Assembly (NCBI RefSeq): GCF_014189455.1
Contig: NZ_CP050296.1
Coordinates: forward strand, 3,220,001 to 3,284,000
DNA length: 64,000 nucleotides
From: Mesorhizobium huakuii
GTDB taxonomy: Bacteria > Pseudomonadota > Alphaproteobacteria > Rhizobiales > Rhizobiaceae
Direction of reading: 5' to 3'
Shown piece by piece: positions 56,730 through 64,000 of this stretch. The notes beneath the pieces were generated by a model, which was not told the DNA's origin, did not search any database, and saw nothing but the letters and a program-made list of their open reading frames with translations. Every line of letters begins with the position of its first letter. Position 1 is the first letter of the stretch. The translations under genes were made by a program, and so were the position numbers.

Positions 56730-57460
56730 CTGAAACTGTTCGCCGAGGGCTCCTACGACCTTGTCCCGCACGACAATATGCGCAAGACGATTGCGCGGCG
56801 GCTGGTCGAAGCCAAGACCACCATCCCGCATTTCTACCTGACGCTCGACTGCGAGCTCGATGCGCTGCTGCGCTGCGCACGCAGTTGAATGCCGCCGCTC
56901 CGATAAAGAAGACCGACAAGGGCGAAGCTCCCGCCTACAAGCTGTCGGTCAACGACATGGTGATCAAGGCGATGGCGATGGCGCTGATGGCGGTGCCGGA
57001 TGCCAATGCGTCGTGGACCGAGCGCGCCATGGTCAAGCACAAGCATGCCGATGTCGGCGTTGCCGTGTCGATCCCCGGTGGCCTGATCACGCCGATCATC
57101 CGCCACGCCGACGAGAAGACGCTATCCACCATCTCCAACGAGATGAAGGATCTGGCCAGCCGCGCGCGCAGCCGCAAGCTGAAGCCCGAGGAGTATCAGG
57201 GCGGCACCACGGCGGTGTCCAACCTGGGCATGTTCGGCATCAAGGACTTTGCCGCGGTCATCAACCCGCCGCATGCGACGATCCTGGCGGTGGGTGCGGG
57301 TGAGCAGCGCGCCGTGGTCAAGAACGGCGAGATCAAGGTCGCCACCGTGATGTCGGTGACGCTGTCGACCGACCACCGTGCCGTCGATGGCGCGCTCGGC
57401 GCCGAACTTCTGGTCGCCTTCAAGCGCATGATCGAAAACCCGATGGGCATGCTGGTCTGA
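56730..57460 (+). pseudogene. dihydrolipoamide acetyltransferase (pyruvate dehydrogenase E2) C-terminal fragment, frameshifted
   Basis: Reads as the E2 catalytic domain: LFAEGSYDLVPHDNMRKTIA and HFYLTLDCELDALLR, then a one-base loss (CTGCGCTGCGC for CTGCGCCTGCGC) near 56873, then the other frame continues TQLNAAAPIKKTD to the end, including the catalytic STDHRAVDGALGAE and a normal C-terminus NPMGMLV. The lipoyl and E1-binding domains are absent, so it cannot form a working E2. It is an old partial duplicate of the chromosomal pdhC. Confidence 0.9.
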
Positions 57461-58058
57461 TGCCGAATACCGGGTCGTCGTTTCGCCTGGCCCAGCCGGC
57501 AGGACGATGGTGAGCACGCGACATCAGGGAGCCTGCACCGCGCCTGTCGCGCCGGCACTGGCATCACGGAGGTGATCACTGGCATCACGGAGAGTGATCG
57601 ACGCAGTATATGCCGCGCCTCGCGGCCGCCGACTATGCCGGCATCTTAATCGCCGAGCCGGTTCAGCGATCCTCGGCGTCGTGTTGCATCGTTTCGGCGT
57701 TCTCAACCGCGGCGACTCCCTCAAGGTGTGCTTCCTCGAAACAGTGCTCCGTGACCGGCGCGAAGGGCTTGTCGGCGATCTTCCGATCGATGAGGCGGAG
57801 CTGACACAACGGCGCTACGCGGAGATACTACCACAGCAGAACTTCGACTTGTTGACCTCAGAGGCGACAATGCCGTCAGGATTGGTGTGCCGACCGACGC
57901 CGTTCGGGCACAGCGCTAGAATCTGGCACGCCGGTGGTCGCTGGCGAGCAGCCGTTTCAGCCTGATGGGATCATTTACCCGCTCGAGCGCCAGAGAGATG
58001 CCCTAAGGCGCTGCTGTCAGGTGGGATGGTTGCCGCGTAGGCGCGGTCCTCCGATGGC
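57461..58058. other. 598-base stretch without a recognised gene
   Basis: It carries a direct repeat of CTGGCATCACGGAG at 57558-57600 and several short open frames (for example 123 codons at 57594-57965) with no domain that I recognise and no good ribosome site. Probably degraded sequence. Confidence 0.5.
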
Positions 58059-59153
58059 TCATGGGCGGCCTGAGACGCTGGTCGCGGGATAGTCGGTATA
58101 GCCGGCGGGGCCGCCGCCATAGAGCGTCGCCGGGTTGAACTCCGCCAGCGGCACGCGTGTCTTCAGTCGTTCAACAAGGTCGGGATTGGCGATGAACGGG
58201 CGTCCGAAGGCGAACAAGTCGGCCTTGCCCTCGGCGAGCCGCGAGGCTGCGAGTTCGAGGTCATAGCCATTATTGGCGATATAGGTGTTGTTGAAGCGCC
58301 GGCGGAGCGATCCGAAGTCGAATGGCGCAACATCGCGCGGTCCGCCCGTGGCGCCCTCGACGACATGGATGTAGACGATGTCCAAGGCGTCGAGTTGATC
58401 GACGATATAGTCGAACTGCGCCTGGGGATCGCTGCTCGAGACGCCGTTGGCGGGCGAGACGGGGGAAATCCGGATACCGGTACGCTCGGCGCCGATCTCG
58501 TCGACGACGGCGGCCGTGATCTCCAGCATCAGCCGGGCCCGGTTCTCGACCGACCCGCCATAGGCGTCGTCACGAGCATTCGCGCCGTCCTTGGCGAACT
58601 GGTCAAGCAGATAGCCATTGGCACCATGTATCTCGACTCCATCGAAGCCAGCCTCAATGGCGTTCGCTGCCGCTTGTCGAAAATCGTTCACGATCCCTGG
58701 AAGCTCGTCGAGATTGAGCGAGCGCGGCTCCGAGACATCGAAGAAGCCGTTGTTCACAAACGTCTTGGTTCCTGCCCGGATCGCCGACGGCGCAACCGGC
58801 GCCGCCCGGTCCTCCTGGAGGTCGACATGTGAGACTCGGCCGACATGCCAGAGTTGCAGGAAAATCCGCCCGCCCTTGGCGTGCACGGCGGTCGTGACCT
58901 TGCGCCAGCCATCGATCTGAGCCTGGGAGTAGATGCCGGGCGTGTCCTGGTAACCCTGTCCCTGCCGCGAGATCTGCGTGGCCTCGGAAATCAGCAGGCC
59001 GGCCGACGCGCGCTGGCCGTAGTATTCCGCGGCGAGATCGCCTGGCACGAGGCCCGGGCCAGCGCGATTGCGCGTCAGGGGTGCCATGACGATACGATTG
59101 GAGAGGGTCAGCGAGCCGAGAGTATAGGGGTCAAACAGCGTTTTGCTCGTCAT
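58059..59153 (-). CDS. Old Yellow Enzyme-family alkene reductase
   Basis: 364 residues, FMN-binding TIM barrel. IVMAPLTRNRAGPGLVPGD at the N-terminus, LLISEATQISRQGQGYQDTP, FLQLWHVGRVSHVD (with the His for phenolic ligand binding), FDGVEIHGANGYLLDQFAKD, and C-terminal ADLFAFGRPFIANPDLV. NemA/XenB-like; reduces enones, nitroesters or maleimides with NADPH. Convergent or tandem with the next SDR gene (62-base gap), probably one transcript. Confidence 0.94.
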   Translation of the reverse strand: MTSKTLFDPYTLGSLTLSNRIVMAPLTRNRAGPGLVPGDLAAEYYGQRASAGLLISEATQISRQGQGYQDTPGIYSQAQIDGWRKVTTAVHAKGGRIFLQLWHVGRVSHVDLQEDRAAPVAPSAIRAGTKTFVNNGFFDVSEPRSLNLDELPGIVNDFRQAAANAIEAGFDGVEIHGANGYLLDQFAKDGANARDDAYGGSVENRARLMLEITAAVVDEIGAERTGIRISPVSPANGVSSSDPQAQFDYIVDQLDALDIVYIHVVEGATGGPRDVAPFDFGSLRRRFNNTYIANNGYDLELAASRLAEGKADLFAFGRPFIANPDLVERLKTRVPLAEFNPATLYGGGPAGYTDYPATSVSGRP

Positions 59154-59214
59154 AAGTCACCTTTGTTTGTCCCCGCCGCAGCGGGGTTGTTTATCGAAAT
59201 GGCTTCGTTGGTGC

Positions 59215-60003
59215 TCAGGCGGCCGTGCGGTACCGCTCGGCAGGATGTTCGTTCCGATAGTTCGGAAGCATTGCCTGGCGCGCGGCCTGAAGCGCGTCCC
59301 ACTGCCCGGCATCGGGAAGCGGCGGGATGGTCACCGCTTCGCGGCGGTCGAAGCCAACCAGCGCCGCATCAACCAGATCGTCCACCTCCATCACGTTGGA
59401 AAGCGTGTTGATGTCGGCGCCGACGTGTCCCCAGATCTCCGTTCGCGTCGTGGCGGGAAGGACGACCTGGACGTAGACACCCTTCGGCGCGAGCTCGAGG
59501 CTGAGCCCCTGCGACAGAAACAGCACGAAGGCCTTGGTTGCGCCGTAGACCGTCATGCCGAACTCCGGCGCCAGGCCGACCACAGAGCCGATGTTGATGA
59601 TCGCCCCTTCGCCGGCCTTCGCAAGACGCGGGGCCACGGCGCTGGCAAGCCGCAGAAGTGCGGTCGTGTTAAGCGTAACCAGCCGCGCGACGTCATCGGT
59701 GCTCTGCTCGATGAAGCTTCCGCCGATTGCAGTTCCGGCATTGTTGACGAGGATCCCGATGCGGGCGTCGTCACGCAGCCTCGTCTCCACCGTTGCAAGC
59801 TCGGCAGGCTGCGTAAGATCAGCGCGGATGATGTCGATCGCCACGCCATTTTCCTGACGCAGACGGACCGCCAGAGCCTCCATTCGTGCCATGTCACGGG
59901 CAACCAGCACGAGGTCGTGCCCGCGGCGCGCGAAGCGCTCGGCATAGGCGGCTCCGATGCCGGTGGAGGCGCCGGTGATGAGGGCTGACGGAATGGTGGT
60001 CAT
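59215..60003 (-). CDS. short-chain dehydrogenase/reductase
   Basis: 262 residues. TGASTGIGAAYAERFARRGH, NNAG in ILVNNAGTAIGG, catalytic Ser in INIGSVVGLAPEFG and Tyr-x-x-x-Lys in MTVYGATKAF. The cofactor site ARDMARM suggests NADP. Divergent from the TetR gene at 60115 over a symmetric operator, and upstream of the alkene reductase. Confidence 0.93.
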   Translation of the reverse strand: MTTIPSALITGASTGIGAAYAERFARRGHDLVLVARDMARMEALAVRLRQENGVAIDIIRADLTQPAELATVETRLRDDARIGILVNNAGTAIGGSFIEQSTDDVARLVTLNTTALLRLASAVAPRLAKAGEGAIINIGSVVGLAPEFGMTVYGATKAFVLFLSQGLSLELAPKGVYVQVVLPATTRTEIWGHVGADINTLSNVMEVDDLVDAALVGFDRREAVTIPPLPDAGQWDALQAARQAMLPNYRNEHPAERYRTAA

Positions 60004-60033
60004 GGGATTGCTCTCTATTCAGATAAGACCTAT

Positions 60034-60079
60034 ATTCATGACGACCATCATGAATGACGCTAAATATGATAGCCATCAT
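60034..60079. promoter_or_regulatory. TetR operator between SDR and TetR genes
   Basis: ATTCATGA-CGACCA-TCATGAAT (60034-60055) is a perfect palindrome with 8-base arms; a second, smaller ATGAT-AGCC-ATCAT (60066-60079) follows. Both lie in the 111-base divergent spacer, so one TetR could silence both directions. Confidence 0.7.
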
Positions 60080-60114
60080 GTAAATGTCAACGGGGCCGGC
60101 GGAGAATTTTGAAA

Positions 60115-60678
60115 ATGAAGGTCAGTCGAGAACAGATGGCCGAGAACCGTCGCCGGATTCTGGATGTTGCCAGCCGGCTGTTTCGCGAAAAGGGGTTCGA
60201 CGCAGTCAGCGTGGCGGAAGTGATGAACGCCGCCGGGCTCACCCATGGCGGCTTTTATGGCCACTTCAGTTCGAAGGACGACTTGATCGCGCAGACCGTT
60301 GCCCATGTCCTCGCTGCGGATTCGAGCGGAGGGGGCGATTTTCGCGCTTATGTGGGGTCCTATCTTTCGCCCCGTCATCGCGACAACGCCGCAGGTGGCT
60401 GTCCGACGGCGGGTCTTGCCGCGGCCATCCGCCATCAGACCCCGGCTGCACGCTCGACCATGACCGAAGGCCTTCGCTCGCAGATCAACCGTATCGGTAC
60501 TGTGCTCCCGGAGTTGGATCCGGCAGACAGACGCCGCGCAGCGATCGGAAGCTTTGCGGCGATGGTGGGGGCAGTGATCCTCGCCCGGGCGACCGACGAC
60601 CCAGCGTTTTCGGATGAAGTGCTGGAACAGACGCGTGCCTGGATTAACGCAGGGCTTGATCAACAGTCAGCCAGCTAA
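60115..60678 (+). CDS. TetR-family transcriptional regulator
   Basis: 187 residues from ATG 60115, after GGAGAATTTTGAAA. Helix-turn-helix RRRILDVASRLFREKGFDAV and MNAAGLTHGGFYGHFSSKDD; a C-terminal GCPTAGLAAAIRHQTPAARS segment as in the AcrR-like group that controls SDR and reductase genes. Divergent from the SDR/alkene reductase pair. Confidence 0.93.
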   Translation: MKVSREQMAENRRRILDVASRLFREKGFDAVSVAEVMNAAGLTHGGFYGHFSSKDDLIAQTVAHVLAADSSGGGDFRAYVGSYLSPRHRDNAAGGCPTAGLAAAIRHQTPAARSTMTEGLRSQINRIGTVLPELDPADRRRAAIGSFAAMVGAVILARATDDPAFSDEVLEQTRAWINAGLDQQSAS

Positions 60679-61958
60679 CCCGTCGCCGCTGACGGTCTCG
60701 ACGTCGAATACCAACTGGCATGTATATCGGCCTGGCCGATCAGGATTCCCTCCGCTGCGGCGCTCGACGCGCGCGTCCGGGCACCGCGTCAACATGTCCG
60801 ACCGCACCAAATCACCGACCAACCATGAGAACGACAAGAATAATACGAGGCGCGATCACCATCATCGGCAATGGCTGCACCGGTTCGCATCCCTTGCCCA
60901 TGAGCGGTCCGATCCATTCGTTTGATTAGTCATCTACACGCCCCCGCTCAGCGCGCGCATGCGCCTGCCGGCTCAGAAAAGGCAGCTCGCCGCAGGCGCA
61001 GATGCCGCCACGGCCATTGCTCGCGCCCCGTCGATTTGAGCCTGATTCCTTCACGGCGACGAGACCGCGCTGCCAACCCTCAGCAGGACAACATCACCCG
61101 CACACGGCTGGCGATTTCCTCGATGATTTCATCGACAGCCTTGGCGGCATTGATCGTCGCCGACATCGCGACGAACGTGATCGCCGAGACGATCTGTGCC
61201 AGCGTGGCGGCCTCACCGCGCCCGATGCGTCCATCGCGACCGAGCACGGCGGCAACCGCTTCCGTCTGCAATCAATGGGCGTTGGAGGAAGCTCAACCGC
61301 GAGGTACTCGGCGCCGTGTGCGCCGAGATTTCTAAGGTGCAGACAGAGGCGCAATAGAGTCCCAACGTGCGAAGCATCCATTCGATGCAGGTCCGAGGCT
61401 GTCAGGCGACGGTCAGGTCAGGCTCATGCGCTATCGCTTCGGCTGCCCGCTTCTACGCTGGGGCGCTGGCACCTGTCGCGTCCGCTTCATGCCCGACACT
61501 GAGGGCGAGTGGATGTTCCGGCCGTGCCGCGAAAACAGCGGCACTTGATTAGGAAACAGATCTCATTGCGTTTGGACAGGAATGCGGCAGTGGCGGTCAT
61601 GTTGCAGGCCTTCAGAGATGACCGACTTCGGCCGATTGCGGACAGGCAGCTTCCGGGCGGTCGACCTACTAAGGCTGCCGTCCCTGACCGTTACGGACCA
61701 ACGACGGAAACCTTAGCCGCCGTGTCTCGATCAGGAACAAGGCAGCGGCGCTGGCCGAATGGATTGCCAGGCGCGCGATACGTGGGTCTGTTTCGGGGAC
61801 GCCCCCGTTCTGCCGTCAGCCTTGCCATGAATACGGGGGCAGTTCGAAAGATTTGCAACACCCTTTCCATGCTGGTGCCTCTAGGCAAGGTCGGCTTTTG
61901 GAGAACGGACGAATGAACTAAACGGCAGATATGGGGCGGGCGCAAAGCGGACGTCCGA
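60679..61958. other. 1.3-kb stretch with only remnants
   Basis: No intact gene recognised. A 63-codon minus-strand frame at 61080-61271 (LAQIVSAITFVAMSATINAA ...) has a plausible helical composition but no known family. A fragment of a DUF5060-like domain lies at about 61465. Open frames of 100-140 codons on both strands look like GC-rich shadows of decayed sequence. Confidence 0.5.
61465..61530 (+). pseudogene. possible remnant of a DUF5060-type glycoside hydrolase N-terminal domain
   Basis: The phrase CRVRFMPDTEGEWMF matches the DUF5060 hallmark (W-x-V-R-F-M-P-D-x-x-G-E-W) preceding some glycoside hydrolases. Nothing recognisable flanks it in frame. It is a short fragment, so identification is weak. 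Confidence 0.3.
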
Positions 61959-63047
61959 TCACGCCGCTGATCGGTCAGTACTCCTTCCACTCGCCGTCGG
62001 CTTTCCCAGGAAGTGTGCAAGCGCCGACTTCCTGGAATCCCGATCGAGCGCATAGGCAGTGTGGGTGAACGCGACGCCGTCCAGTAGCCCCTGGATGTAG
62101 CCGGCGATGCTGTCTGCCGCCATGATGAGGGCGGTGTCCACGGTGTGAATGTAACGGCTCGTCACCGATCCTCGTGAATGACCGACCAAGGCGGCGATCG
62201 TCGCCTCGGTGAACCAAGGTCATTGGCAATGCTGGCGAAGCTGTGCCGCAGAACATGCGGTGTGATGCCGGCCAGGTCGGTGCTCTCTAGTAGCTTCGTC
62301 CAGCGCCTGGGGAAGCTTCCGAATGCCGTGTCATCCTCCCAGCCGGGGAAGACATAGTCTTCGGCACCCTGTTCCTCGTCGCGGCGACCCTCGAAGTACT
62401 CCAGGACCGGCAGACCGATCGGACGCACTGATGCTCCTTCCTTGCTGTCGGTCAAGCGCAGGCAACTGCCCTCAACATCGACTTCGCCATAACGTAGGCC
62501 GATGACCTCGCTGCGTCGGCAGCCCGTCAGGGCGATCACCCGGATCATTTCTGCGGAGGTGTCGTATTGCCCGTCGTCGACCGCCTTCCGCAGGATATCG
62601 CCGAGCGTGCGATACTCCTGCTCGTTGAGGCGGCGGGCGTTTATCCTGTCCTTCGGCTTGCGAACGCCGTGCACGGGATTCTGCTCTATAATGCCGAGTT
62701 CGACCGCATAGGTGAGAATGCCGCCGAAGAGCCCTATCGTTCGGGCTGCCGTGCCGGCTCCACCGCGCACGATTGCGCGCCCACGCAGCTTGCCTGTCTT
62801 GACGTTCGCGCGTGTCTTGCCCGCCATAATGTCCTTCATGGCCTGGGTGACGTCGGACTTGGCCAAATCCCGCACACGTCGGCTGCCGAGCAGCGGGACG
62901 ATGTGGCGCTCAACGCGCCCGACATCGGTGGAGATTGTCGTGGGCTTCTTTGGCCGCCCCCTTTTCCCAAGCACGAGCCCGTTTTTGAGATCTTCGAGGT
63001 AACGGGTGCAGAGTTCCTTGACCGTGATCGCCTCGCGATCGAGCTTG
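61959..63047 (-). pseudogene. tyrosine recombinase (phage-type integrase), truncated and frameshifted
   Basis: The catalytic domain is recognisable: first Arg in ALTGCRRSEVIGLRYGEV, H-x-x-R in ITPHVLRHSFAS, then in another frame VGHSRGSVTSRYIHTVDTAL with the last His and catalytic Tyr. The frame breaks near 62210, where GGTTCACC stands for an expected GGTTTCACC (one T missing). The N-terminal arm-binding domain is missing upstream of VKELCTRYLEDLKNGLVLG, where an in-frame TAG occurs. It probably once moved an integrative element and is now inactive. Confidence 0.9.
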
Positions 63048-63161
63048 CGCTACGACAGGGAGGGGTTTGAGCCATCCCGTCGTACCGTCGGCGCTGATCG
63101 ATTTCAAATTTCTTTTGTGATTTCAGTGGTATAGCGCGCATTCGGATAGAATCGGATAGTT

Positions 63162-63666
63162 TCGGCGAAAGCCACTATCCATTCTCCACGCCAACGGCGT
63201 CACCGATATCGAAACCACGAGCCAGGCGGCTGAAGCCTTGAAGCCAGTTGCCGGCTCGTTTGCCTTTTTCATTTTCGCGCTCGGGGTCATCGGCACGGGA
63301 CTGCTCGCCATCCCAGTACTCGCCGGTTCGGCTGGCTATGCGCTCGGTGAATCGCGAAAGTGGCCAACCGGGCTGGAGCGCGAGCCGCTCGAGGCGAAGG
63401 CCTTCTACGGGACAATCGCAGTGGCCACCCTCATCGGCGCGGCTCTCAACTTTACCTCGATCGATCCGATAAAGGCCCTTTACTGGAGCGCGGTGGTCAA
63501 TGGCGTCGTCGCGGTGCCCGTGATGGCGATCATGATGTTGATGACGGCCCGACGAGAGGTCATGGGCACAAGCACGGTTTCGCTGGCAATGCGGCTCGTC
63601 GGCTGGCTCGCAACTGCCGTCATGGCGGCGGCAGCCGTGGTCATGATCTTCCAGCTATTCTGGTGA
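63162..63666 (+). pseudogene. Nramp-family divalent metal transporter, 5'-truncated
   Basis: Homology starts abruptly at LHANGVTDIETTSQAAEALK (about 63186) and runs to a normal C-terminus through FAFFIFALGVIGTGLLAIPV, YALGESRKWPTGLEREP and AKAFYGTIAVATLIGAALNF. The first two thirds of the Nramp fold, including the metal-binding DPG and MPH helices, are missing. The frame is open only from about 63162. Probably cut by a recombination event at the integrase junction. Confidence 0.88.
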
Positions 63667-63789
63667 TTGGGCCCCGATGCCCTTCTGCTATTCGGCCGTT
63701 GATCGCAAATGACGTATCCATTTGGACACGGAACGAAAGGCCGATCACCGAATTATTACTGCATCGTAACACAGTAACGGGAGGCTCTC

Positions 63790-63867
63790 ATGGGACGCGG
63801 CATCTTGCTCTGGTTGCTCGGAATTCCGATTCCTATCATCATTCTCATCATGCTTTTCGTCCGGTAG
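63790..63867 (+). CDS. 25-residue hydrophobic microprotein
   Basis: ATG preceded by GGGAGGCTCTC; peptide MGRGILLWLLGIPIPIIILI then MLFVR and stop, a single membrane helix with Pro in the centre. Small proteins of this style recur in Rhizobiales upstream of membrane or stress genes. Function unknown. Seven bases separate it from the ribosome site of the next gene. Confidence 0.65.
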   Translation: MGRGILLWLLGIPIPIIILIMLFVR

Positions 63868-63877
63868 GGAGGCTGTC

Positions 63878-64000
63878 ATGCACTCTACCCTATCGGCTAT
63901 CGACGTTTCCGCTTCCACGGAATCCTCCTCCACCGCCGTCAGCTGGGGGCCGATCATCGCCGGCGCCTTCGCGGCCTGTACGCTCACCTTCATTTTGATG
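63878..64000 (+). CDS. membrane protein, 5' part only (runs off the window)
   Basis: ATG after AGGGAGGCTGTC. The first 41 residues (Ser/Thr-rich, then VSWGPIIAGAFAACTLTFIL) match the start of the polytopic proteins called PhnA-like in some rhizobial annotations; this is from memory. It begins 10 bases after the microprotein stop. Confidence 0.6.
   Translation, partial: MHSTLSAIDVSASTESSSTAVSWGPIIAGAFAACTLTFILM

Noticed and set aside
56534..56860. N-terminal half of the long frame leading into pdhC
   Set aside because: Only the part after 56873 matches E2 in this frame; the earlier part is out of frame with the E2 residues that are readable in the other frame, so the long ORF is not a real protein.
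57594..57965. 123-codon plus-strand frame
   Set aside because: No recognisable domain, no ribosome site, surrounded by degraded sequence.
60000..64000. copy of the tRNA-Arg 3' end as a right attachment site
   Set aside because: No stretch like GGTTCGAATCCTGTCGGGTG was found by eye; the island's far boundary stays unproved.

Overview
The window looks like chromosomal DNA of a rhizobial alphaproteobacterium, most likely Mesorhizobium or a close relative. The reasons are the GC-rich codon use, a smo-type sorbitol/mannitol operon, a urease cluster with typical Rhizobiales order, a NodF/NodE-like gene, LysR and AraC regulators beside ABC uptake operons, and short palindromic intergenic repeats of the kind common in Mesorhizobium. 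The genus is inferred from remembered families; no search was run.

Layout. 1-4.3 kb: the 5' part of a branched-chain-type ABC binding protein, an unrecognised polytopic membrane protein and pncB. 4.4-10.3 kb: a LysR gene divergent from an agmatinase-family gene and an amino-acid ABC system (binding protein, two permeases) with no ATPase beside it; a secreted hydrolase follows, then a broken second copy of the last permease's 3' end. 10.3-13.9 kb: an AT-richer TPR protein and a MATE exporter. 14.1-31.9 kb: two polyol uptake and catabolism systems facing each other. The first has an AraC regulator, binding protein, two permeases, a medium-chain polyol dehydrogenase with a reading-frame break, and an ATPase. 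The second is smoEFGKS-mtlK plus a HAD hydrolase and an FGGY kinase. LysR, DUF1127 and SorC genes lie beyond it. 32.2-33.6 kb: a HAD hydrolase and a class II aldolase. 33.7-42.7 kb: the urease genes ureDABC, ureEFG and ureJ, interspersed with a GST, DUF29, DUF1272 and DUF3995 genes and one opposite-strand secreted protein. 42.9-44.4 kb: an acyl carrier protein fused in frame to a NodE-like ketosynthase. 44.5-52.4 kb: GST, histone-H1-like protein, P-loop kinase, mutarotase-fold protein, coiled-coil membrane protein, DD-carboxypeptidase lipoprotein, DUF1003 protein and tRNA-Arg(CCG).

52.4-63.7 kb behaves like a decayed accessory region next to the tRNA. It holds two TetR-controlled redox gene sets (SDR, alpha/beta hydrolase and MDR oxidoreductase; then Old Yellow Enzyme and SDR), a broken pdhC fragment, a frameshifted tyrosine recombinase, a 5'-truncated Nramp transporter and long stretches without convincing genes. 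Ordinary sequence seems to resume at the end with a 25-residue hydrophobic ORF and a partial membrane protein.

The most unusual items are the NodF-NodE fusion, the polyol dehydrogenase break that sits exactly on an A_AAA_AAG slippery heptamer, the permease 3'-end duplication bracketing a hydrolase, and the probable decayed island beside tRNA-Arg. Several other breaks are also single-base events, so sequencing or assembly error must be excluded before biological readings are accepted.
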